From Planctomycetota bacterium (GTDB lineage: Bacteria > Planctomycetota > Brocadiia > Brocadiales > Brocadiaceae), in NCBI GenBank assembly GCA_023261465.1, contig JAHFOW010000089.1:1-11442 (forward strand): DNA of 11,442 nt, in the 5' to 3' direction. Position numbers and translations under genes: made by a program. The notes beneath the pieces were generated by a model. That model was not told where the DNA came from. It was given only the letters and a program-made list of their open reading frames with translations, and made no database searches. Each line of letters begins with the position of its first letter. Position 1 is the first letter of the stretch. Of this stretch, positions 5,898 to 11,442 are shown piece by piece.

Positions 5898-6747
5898 AGA
5901 CCGGATCAATATGCACGAATGCCTTATGAATGCTTTCAAGAGATTCTACTTCCCGTGTCACATTCTTTCCTATATCATGCGCCTCCATCATAGTCAGGCG
6001 CTGGTCTAAGGATATGTGTATTTCCACATGAATGTAATTACCCACATAATGAGCGCGGACATCATGGATGCCCAGAACACCGGCAACAGAGTTTGCCTTC
6101 TTTTTTATTTCATCCATGATTTCAGCCTCAGGCTGTCTTCCCATAAGGTAATCAATATTCCGTATGCCAATATTATATCCTGAATAGATAATCCAAAAAC
6201 TGATCAGCGTAGCTGCAATGTCGTCCATTTGCGGGTATTTATAAAGTCCAAAGACAACCCCTACTAAGGCGGTCGTAGAAATAAATACATCATTTCTGCT
6301 GTCAATGGAACTGGCCAGGAGTGCAGGACTATTCGTAGATTTGCTGATTCTCTTAAAATAAACAAACATGATGAACTTCATGCCAATAGATACTAAAAGT
6401 ACTATGATTGAGTATATATTAATCCTGTGTTCGTGTTTTTCAACCAGTTTGAATATGGATGTGTGGAGGATCTCAAATCCCAGGATACCAGCAAAGATAG
6501 CAACAATTAAACCCGCTATAGGCTCTGCCCGGTGATGGCCAAAAGGGTGACCTTCATCCGCCTGTTTTGAAGATGTTTTTACGGCAAAAAAAATAATTAT
6601 AGACGATACAATATCCGTAAAAGAATTTACAGCATCAGAAATAATAGCAAGGCTATTCGACATTATACCGGCTGTAATTTTGATCCCAAACAAAAAGATA
6701 TTGCAGATGATCAAAATAATCGTCGCCCTGCGGTTTTTATTTTTCAT
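5896..6747 (-). CDS. Cation diffusion facilitator (CDF) metal efflux transporter, possibly Mn2+
   Basis: Exports a divalent metal from the cytoplasm in exchange for protons. The ATG at 6745-6747 gives 283 residues; a TTG three codons earlier (6754-6756) directly abuts the upstream gene's TAA and is an alternative start. Six membrane segments fit in about 8-190, then the cytoplasmic dimerisation domain (about 200-283) with the conserved HDVRAHYVG, HVEIHI, AHDIG and FVHIDP. The TM2 site is SDAVN41SFTD45, followed by HPFGHHRAE (67-75); the TM5 site is D149SRND153. The metal-site quartet is therefore N-D-D-D. In known CDF proteins H-D-H-D or D-D-H-D marks Zn/Fe transporters, while N-D-D-D is reported for MntE-type manganese exporters. 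Manganese is thus the best guess. It is the last gene of the sugar operon. Confidence 0.9.
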   Translation of the reverse strand: MKNKNRRATIILIICNIFLFGIKITAGIMSNSLAIISDAVNSFTDIVSSIIIFFAVKTSSKQADEGHPFGHHRAEPIAGLIVAIFAGILGFEILHTSIFKLVEKHEHRINIYSIIVLLVSIGMKFIMFVYFKRISKSTNSPALLASSIDSRNDVFISTTALVGVVFGLYKYPQMDDIAATLISFWIIYSGYNIGIRNIDYLMGRQPEAEIMDEIKKKANSVAGVLGIHDVRAHYVGNYIHVEIHISLDQRLTMMEAHDIGKNVTREVESLESIHKAFVHIDPV

Positions 6748-6756
6748 ATAACTCAA

Positions 6757-8220
6757 TTATTTCTGCCATTGCTGTTCATCGGATACTTTTTCCTTAAGAC
6801 GGAAAAGCATCATCTTTTCACGACCTACCTTATGAGACAAAATTAACTCACGTGGAAAAGGTCCAACAACTTTTAGAAAAGGCCCAAGGTTCTTTTCACT
6901 GATGACAAGATATGATTTATCATCAGCTCCGCGAAGGACTGCGCCTGACGAAGGGTCGTTACGATCAACTTTGTAAATCCCTTCATACCGATGCCCTACC
7001 CAGGCCAACACCTCTTCAATACCCGTCACGCAATATAAACGAGCATCAGGTTCAACAACTTCGTAAATTTTCTCTGCAAAGTACATCTCTGAGTTTTTGT
7101 AAGGGTTAACAAACGGTTGAATGGCCATAAAAAAAACAGGTACCCCGGCTATTGAAAGCGGAATGAGTATCTTTACTGCACGCCGTACCAGCCGGTTTGT
7201 TGTCCAATGACGAATAATTGATGCGGCAATTCCAAGCGCAAGGAATGGATAAAACGGAAGAAGGTAGTGTTGCCGCTTCTTAGGAACGCAGGAAATAACG
7301 GTAAAAATAGCGCCTGCGATAGAAAGAGGTGCAGAGTAACCGCGCCGGCGTAAATCAACAAGGGCAAGGGGGAGAAAAGCAGAAAATGGCAAGGTAAAAA
7401 GCATTCCATAGAGCATATACCAAAAAAAAGACTTCTCACTGTCTCCCTTTGTCACGTCAAGGTCTGGTTGAAAAACAACATTCCAGAGATACTCGCTGCC
7501 ATTATAAACATATGCAGGAATTGCCCAGAGAGCTACGGCAATAGTAACCGCAAGCCCAAACCAAAGCCAGCCCCATCTCGGCCGTTTAAAATCCTGACGG
7601 CGAAACGGGATGAAAATGGCAAAAAAGACGGGAAAAAGAATACCATAGGGACCTTTAGTCACCACTCCAAGTCCAGCAAAGAGCCCGGCAAGCAGAAGAT
7701 AAGACATGCGCGAATAAGGCATCTGCTTTTTCATACCCAGACCAAGAAAAAGAGACGAAAACAAAACAGACAGACAAAGAATCATATCTGGCCTGGCATG
7801 GCGTGCCGTTATGCTGTAGCCAGGCATGCCAATCAATATAAGGGCGCTCAATATTGCTGTACGTCTATCGAAAAGCAAGAGACCGGTTCCGTAGATAGCA
7901 AGGACACCCAAAACACCGGCCACAGCCGAAGGCAAACGCGCTGCAAACATACTTGGTTTACCCATTATACGGGTAAGAATGGCGGCCGGTATGTGCATTA
8001 TTGGCGGCTTATCACAATAGACATTACCCATGAGTCTCGGCATGAGGAAATTGCCACTCTCCGCCATTTCTCGAATAATTTCCGCGTGACGTATTTCACG
8101 ACTTGCCCAATCTCTGTTCTGGCCCAGGGCTGGAAATAAAACGAATGCAGAAACAATAACCAGAAGGAGCAGATCAAAAAAAAATACCCGCCGATTTTCA
8201 AGGCTTGTTGATATATCCAT
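6757..8220 (-). CDS. ArnT-like family 39 glycosyltransferase, multi-pass membrane protein
   Basis: A 487-residue integral membrane protein with about ten to twelve hydrophobic segments and a short soluble C-terminal part (about 370-487). The first periplasmic loop carries the ArnT/PMT signature: acidic E42 in SREIRHAEIIREM, then GNFLMPRLMG and YCDKPP (up to P73). Later come ARHARPDM, a conserved acidic loop, and KKRQHYLLPFYPFLALG, all typical of enzymes that move a sugar from polyprenyl phosphate to an acceptor on the outer face of the inner membrane. ArnT itself is longer, with a bigger C-terminal domain. The donor here would be the product of the upstream GT2; the acceptor (lipid A, another glycolipid or a protein) cannot be told. 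No clear ribosome binding site precedes the ATG at 8218-8220. The metal transporter gene follows almost directly. Confidence 0.9.
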   Translation of the reverse strand: MDISTSLENRRVFFFDLLLLVIVSAFVLFPALGQNRDWASREIRHAEIIREMAESGNFLMPRLMGNVYCDKPPIMHIPAAILTRIMGKPSMFAARLPSAVAGVLGVLAIYGTGLLLFDRRTAILSALILIGMPGYSITARHARPDMILCLSVLFSSLFLGLGMKKQMPYSRMSYLLLAGLFAGLGVVTKGPYGILFPVFFAIFIPFRRQDFKRPRWGWLWFGLAVTIAVALWAIPAYVYNGSEYLWNVVFQPDLDVTKGDSEKSFFWYMLYGMLFTLPFSAFLPLALVDLRRRGYSAPLSIAGAIFTVISCVPKKRQHYLLPFYPFLALGIAASIIRHWTTNRLVRRAVKILIPLSIAGVPVFFMAIQPFVNPYKNSEMYFAEKIYEVVEPDARLYCVTGIEEVLAWVGHRYEGIYKVDRNDPSSGAVLRGADDKSYLVISEKNLGPFLKVVGPFPRELILSHKVGREKMMLFRLKEKVSDEQQWQK

Positions 8221-8248
8221 ACAATTTATGTTTAGGAATTTTAATATT

Positions 8249-8276
8249 GTAGAGACACAAGATTTTTCGTCTCTAC
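8249..8276. repeat. Intergenic hairpin GTAGAGAC...GTCTCTAC
   Basis: Perfect 8-base arms GTAGAGAC (8249-8256) and GTCTCTAC (8269-8276) around 12 bases, with some further A-T pairing inside. It lies in the 84-base gap between the GT2 and GT39 genes. From memory it resembles the dispersed GTAGAGACGC... palindromes of other genomes. No T-run follows the stem on the minus strand, the coding strand of these genes, so it need not stop transcription of the operon. Confidence 0.5.
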
Positions 8277-8304
8277 TTGCGCATTTTTTAAGTCGCCGTA
8301 AGGT

Positions 8305-9042
8305 CTAATTTGTTTTTTCTACAATTTCGTATCTGAGCATACGCTCCTTCATCCACCGCACGGCCAGCAAGTCACCAAAAGACTTAAATAAACGATTCCA
8401 TACGCCGTAGTGGCTTTTCCCTGCAAAACGCGGATTATTTGTTACGGGAACCTCGGTTACCGTAAATCCTTCCATCTTAATCAAGGTAGGCAAAAACCGG
8501 TGGGCTCCTCTGAAGAATTTTATATTGTCAATGCATTCCCTGCGAAATGCCCGATAAGTACAACCAGCATCACTTACATTCTCATCAGATAATCTGTTAC
8601 GCACCCAGTTTGCTATACGTGAAGAGAGAATCCGGATAAAGTTATCCCCTTGTCCACGCGTTGCTACCCGTGTACCACATACACAGTCGTGATATTTAAG
8701 CGCTTCCAGAAATTTTGGCACATCCCGTGGGTCGTTCTGCAAGTCGGCATCAAGCGTAACAATATAACGCCCCCGTGCCGCCTTCATACCAGCCCAGCTT
8801 GCCGCTGATTCGCCACAATTATATTTAAATCGCTGAATATTAAATTGTGGATACGATGCGGCTAACTCGTTCAGTATCGCCCAGGAGTTATCTGTACTCG
8901 CATCATCGGTAATGACCACTTCATAAGAAATTACCAGAGGATTAAGCGCCGACAGGATTGCATCGGCCAGGGCGCGCAAATTTCCTTCTTCGTTGTAACA
9001 GGGAATAACAATGCTCAACTCAGGCATTATTTGATTTTTCAT
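8305..9042 (-). CDS. Family 2 glycosyltransferase, DPM1/ArnC-like
   Basis: Transfers a sugar from a nucleotide donor, most likely to a polyprenyl phosphate on the cytoplasmic side of the membrane. The GT-A fold markers are in order: IPCYNEEGN (13-21), TDDASTDNS (45-53), NCGESAASWAG, and the metal-binding D98-A-D100 in LDADLQNDP. RGAHRFLP and RFAGKSHYG near the C-terminal end are typical of DPM1/ArnC-like enzymes. At 245 residues it lacks the two or more C-terminal membrane helices of ArnC/GtrB, so it should be soluble or peripheral like single-domain DPM1. The ATG overlaps the aminotransferase's TGA by 4 bases (ATGA, 9039-9042), which indicates translational coupling. An ATG five codons downstream is an alternative start. 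Confidence 0.9.
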   Translation of the reverse strand: MKNQIMPELSIVIPCYNEEGNLRALADAILSALNPLVISYEVVITDDASTDNSWAILNELAASYPQFNIQRFKYNCGESAASWAGMKAARGRYIVTLDADLQNDPRDVPKFLEALKYHDCVCGTRVATRGQGDNFIRILSSRIANWVRNRLSDENVSDAGCTYRAFRRECIDNIKFFRGAHRFLPTLIKMEGFTVTEVPVTNNPRFAGKSHYGVWNRLFKSFGDLLAVRWMKERMLRYEIVEKTN

Positions 9043-10124
9043 TTGCCGTAAAATTTTGCAATAAAGTCACAGACAACCTTTGCTTCATCAAGCGACATCT
9101 CACCATGAATAGGCAGCGAAAGAATATTATCAACAAGCTTTTCTGTTTTTGGCAACCTTGGCAGGTTATTAAATATTTTGGTAATTGCCGGTTGCTTGTG
9201 ATTCGGCACTGGATAGTGAATGCCTGTCTCAATACCATTCTGTTTTAAATATTTAGACAGCTCGTCGCGCCGGTCAATACTAATTACGTACATATGATAA
9301 ACCGCAGTGGCCCACGACATCTCCGGCGGTGTTTTTACCATACCTTTGAGTCTCTCATTATAATACGCAGCAATTTTTCTCCGATTTTGATTGAATGCAT
9401 CAAGATGCCGCAATGCCACGCGACCGACGGCCGCCTGTACCTCATTAAACCGTAAATTAAATCCAATCATTTCATGGGTGTATTTTTCCTTACGACCATG
9501 ATTACGCAACATGCGAATTTTATCGGCAATTTTATCGTCATTTGTACAAATACAACCGCCGTCCCCCAGCACAGTAAGGTTTTTTGACGGAAAAAAAGAA
9601 AACCCCCCTGCCACACCCATTGAACCGACAGTATTCCCTTTATACTTTGCCCCTTGTGCCTGTGCGCAGTCTTCCACCACCCATAAGTTACGTTTCTTAG
9701 CGATCTCAAATACACGGTCGAGATTCGCCGGATGCCCATACAGATGTACTGGCATAATACCTACCGTACGCGGTGTAATGGCATTTTCTAATTGCTCTGC
9801 GTCAATACAATAGGTATCATCAACATCCACAAAAACGGGCTTTGCACCGCAGTGAATCATGGGTTCTATTCCCGCAAAGGCCGTATGTGACGGAACAATT
9901 ACCTCATCGCCGGAACATAAACCCATTGCAAGATGCAACAAATACATACCTGCCGTCAGCGACGAGCTTAACACGGCATGTTTAGTCGCCGTATGTTTCG
10001 CTAATTCGGCCTCAAATGCCTCGCACTCTTTCGCAAGGATATACCATCCTGATTCGATGGCGCGGAGCGCTGCCTGTTTCACCTCATCATTTACAAAACT
10101 TTTTGAAAGTGGAATTTTTTGCAT
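9039..10124 (-). CDS. DegT/DnrJ/EryC1-family PLP aminotransferase for sugar biosynthesis
   Basis: Transfers an amino group, usually from glutamate, to a keto nucleotide sugar. It has 361 residues, the normal family size. PLP contacts visible are the SSSLTAGM segment (53-60), E151-D152-C-A-Q-A-Q-G-A, and FFPSK181NLTVLGDGG, in which K181 forms the Schiff base. RMLRNHG, the FNLRFNEVQAAVG segment and the C-terminal GIETGIHYPVPNH are also characteristic. It follows the Gfo/Idh oxidoreductase by 19 bases with AAGGGAGG and AAGG between them. That pairing matches GnnA/GnnB (UDP-GlcNAc to the 3-amino sugar for lipid A) and WbpB/WbpE (the UDP-GlcNAcA version). WecE- or ArnB-type 4-amino chemistry cannot be excluded. 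Family is certain, substrate inferred. Confidence 0.93.
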   Translation of the reverse strand: MQKIPLSKSFVNDEVKQAALRAIESGWYILAKECEAFEAELAKHTATKHAVLSSSLTAGMYLLHLAMGLCSGDEVIVPSHTAFAGIEPMIHCGAKPVFVDVDDTYCIDAEQLENAITPRTVGIMPVHLYGHPANLDRVFEIAKKRNLWVVEDCAQAQGAKYKGNTVGSMGVAGGFSFFPSKNLTVLGDGGCICTNDDKIADKIRMLRNHGRKEKYTHEMIGFNLRFNEVQAAVGRVALRHLDAFNQNRRKIAAYYNERLKGMVKTPPEMSWATAVYHMYVISIDRRDELSKYLKQNGIETGIHYPVPNHKQPAITKIFNNLPRLPKTEKLVDNILSLPIHGEMSLDEAKVVCDFIAKFYGK

Positions 10125-10143
10125 AATATACCTTATTCCTCCC

Positions 10144-11130
10144 TTAATATAACTCTATTGTCCGCCTGTCTTTTGCCGATTTCAAAGCGGCCTCAACTAC
10201 CCGGACAACTTCATAGCCTGCCCAACCATCCGCAACCGGAGGTTTTCGTGTTTGTATCGAATCGATAAACGCCCTTAATTCCATTAAAAGCGGCTCTTCC
10301 GGTGGAAACTCAATCTGCCGCACTACACCCTCGACAGTTTTAAAACCTCCATCTGTTTTCTCGTGCTTATTCTCAAACGCCTTTACCTTATATTGAGCCA
10401 CATTATAGTCACACACGATACTCAGGTCTTCGCCTATAACGGTTACTTCACGAAATTTACCCGGCAGGTAATAGCCGCTTTCAACCGTTGCCCACGCCGT
10501 TCCGTGAGTTCCCTCGTACTCCATCGAGACCAGAGAAACATCGTCCATACCACGTCCCATAAAGTCCTGCATCGTAGCAGTGACCCGCGCAGGTGGCTTG
10601 CCTATAAAATAGTTAAATAGGTCGATGAAATGGATCGCATCGGCAAAGGTAACACCCGTATCATTGCGTGGACGTTTAAAACCGCTAAAATTCCCCCGTA
10701 ATATCTTTACCCTTCCAAATTTCTCCTGTTGAATTGCATCTCTCATCCACTGTGAGGCGGGGTCATACCTGAAAATGTGTCCGACCTGTATTATACGTTT
10801 ACGTTTGTCAGCTATTTCCACAAGTTTACGGGCTTCTTCAGAATGAAGCGTAATGGGTTTTTCAACAAACACATCTTTTCCCGCTTCAAGAAATTGCTTG
10901 CACAATTCAAAGTGTGTATTTGCAGGCGTCACCACTACCACCGCATCAATAGAAACAGGGATGTCACGGTAATTCTGAACGAGATGATCGCTTGAAATAC
11001 CCATTGCTCTGGCCTGAGCAAGCCGCTCAGGATTTACTTCTGCGACAAAAAGCTCGATGGGCAATGAATGCAATAATCGGAGATGATTCACACCCCATCG
11101 CCCTACACCTAATAATAAGACCTTAAGCAT
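10144..11130 (-). CDS. Gfo/Idh/MocA-family NAD(P)-dependent sugar oxidoreductase
   Basis: Oxidises or reduces a sugar hydroxyl with NAD(P). 328 residues: an N-terminal Rossmann fold with GVGRWG (8-13), VVTPANTH (67-73), and the catalytic E90-K91-P92 of VFVEKPITL. The C-terminal domain has D164-A-I-H167-F-I-D170, the usual active-site H and D. Size and arrangement suit the C3 dehydrogenases of the GnnA and WbpB/WlbA type, which form a 3-keto sugar for the next gene's aminotransferase. It is the first gene of the sugar operon. AGGAG occurs about 17 bases before the ATG, too far for an ideal ribosome binding site. The exact substrate is inferred from the neighbour. Confidence 0.92.
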   Translation of the reverse strand: MLKVLLLGVGRWGVNHLRLLHSLPIELFVAEVNPERLAQARAMGISSDHLVQNYRDIPVSIDAVVVVTPANTHFELCKQFLEAGKDVFVEKPITLHSEEARKLVEIADKRKRIIQVGHIFRYDPASQWMRDAIQQEKFGRVKILRGNFSGFKRPRNDTGVTFADAIHFIDLFNYFIGKPPARVTATMQDFMGRGMDDVSLVSMEYEGTHGTAWATVESGYYLPGKFREVTVIGEDLSIVCDYNVAQYKVKAFENKHEKTDGGFKTVEGVVRQIEFPPEEPLLMELRAFIDSIQTRKPPVADGWAGYEVVRVVEAALKSAKDRRTIELY

Positions 11131-11197
11131 CGTATTTTATCTTTAGTCTCCTCTCAAATTATATACTTTTACAAAGCCCGAAGTAATTCTCCGTTTC

Positions 11198-11227
11198 ATA
11201 TTAAAAACGAATAATAAATCTATACAA
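11198..11227 (-). promoter_or_regulatory. Weak candidate promoter for the sugar operon
   Basis: Read on the minus strand, TTGTAT (11222-11227) and TAATAT (11198-11203) are 18 bases apart, about 70 bases upstream of the oxidoreductase ATG. Both boxes are imperfect and the region is AT-rich. The 182-base gap after pheT (11131-11312) contains no clear terminator, so read-through from pheT is also possible. Confidence 0.25.
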
Positions 11228-11312
11228 AGTTAGCAATACGAATACCCGGAAACAAACTATTGTTGCTACGTATGATAAGTATTAATGAGATAGTTTTATT
11301 CATCAACTTCTC

Positions 11313-11442
11313 TTATTTTCGTAATTCTGCGCCGAGGAATTTGTGAAGGGTTTCTAAAATGACCTGCTGGACAACATCAACTTCTTCGCTTTTGAGTGTG
11401 CGGTCTTGCGCTTGAAAACAGAGGTTAAAGGCAATGCTTTTT
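11313..11442 (-). CDS. pheT: Phenylalanyl-tRNA synthetase beta chain, C-terminal end only
   Basis: The window edge cuts the gene, leaving the final 42 sense codons and a TAA at 11313-11315. The visible residues read SIAFNLCFQAQDRTLKS, then EEVDVVQQVI and FLGAELRK. This is the closing part of the FDX-ACB (anticodon-binding) domain that ends bacterial PheT: a strand with F.AQ.RTL, an EEV helix, and GAELR at the very end. The protein charges tRNA-Phe together with PheS. The gene is a housekeeping marker on the same strand as the sugar operon and is not shown to belong to it. Confidence 0.85.
   Translation of the reverse strand, partial: KSIAFNLCFQAQDRTLKSEEVDVVQQVILETLHKFLGAELRK

Noticed and set aside
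7468..8139. 223-residue plus-strand open frame opposite the GT39 gene
   Set aside because: Lys/Arg/His/Thr-rich translation without domains; exact antisense of a convincing membrane glycosyltransferase.
9511..9813. 100-residue plus-strand open frame opposite the aminotransferase gene
   Set aside because: Shadow of the DegT-family gene, whose PLP motifs occupy the same bases on the other strand.
1257..11284. TATGATAAGTATT occurs at 1257-1269 and again at 11272-11284 (11271 offset by one base)
   Set aside because: A 13-base AT-rich match is expected by chance in a window of this size; the flanks do not match.

Overview
This is a chromosomal stretch from an AT-rich, Gram-negative bacterium. 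It carries a lipobox protein, Sec signal peptides, ArnT-like membrane glycosyltransferase machinery and long AT-rich spacers dotted with GC-rich palindromes. The mix of secreted Asp-box (BNR) propeller proteins, nucleotide-sugar genes and intergenic palindromes would fit an anammox-type planctomycete (Brocadia/Kuenenia/Jettenia-like). That assignment is an impression from gene content and was not tested.

Left part (1-3551): two paralogous secreted proteins stand head to head. The left one (minus strand) runs off the window edge without its C-terminus; the right one (plus strand) is complete at 590 residues. Both have a signal peptide ending VWA-Q, a shared N-terminal module, and Asp-box repeats of a sialidase-like beta-propeller. 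About 820 bases of gene-free, very AT-rich DNA separate them. This spacer holds a good candidate promoter, operator-like inverted repeats and a long imperfect palindrome.

Middle part (3552-5895): a small lipoprotein of unknown function (plus), an RlmK/RlmI-family rRNA methyltransferase (minus) and a small two-CxxC zinc-ribbon protein (plus). The spacers between them contain three GC-richer palindromic or repeat-like elements, two of which share a GGCGAGG core.

Right part (5896-11130): a tightly packed minus-strand gene run, read from high to low coordinates. The order is Gfo/Idh/MocA oxidoreductase, DegT-family aminotransferase, DPM1/ArnC-like glycosyltransferase 2, ArnT-like glycosyltransferase 39, then a cation diffusion facilitator. 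The first two look like an oxidation plus transamination pair that makes a 3-amino nucleotide sugar (GnnA/GnnB or WbpB/WbpE type). The next two look like a polyprenyl-phosphate sugar transferase and a membrane transferase that uses the lipid-linked sugar. Together they resemble an Arn-like route for decorating lipid A or another envelope acceptor with an amino sugar. This is inference from families and gene order. The last gene is predicted to export a divalent metal, possibly manganese.

Far right (11313-11442): the last 42 codons of pheT, the phenylalanyl-tRNA synthetase beta chain, on the minus strand upstream of the sugar genes. No tRNA, rRNA, CRISPR array, insertion sequence or phage gene was seen.
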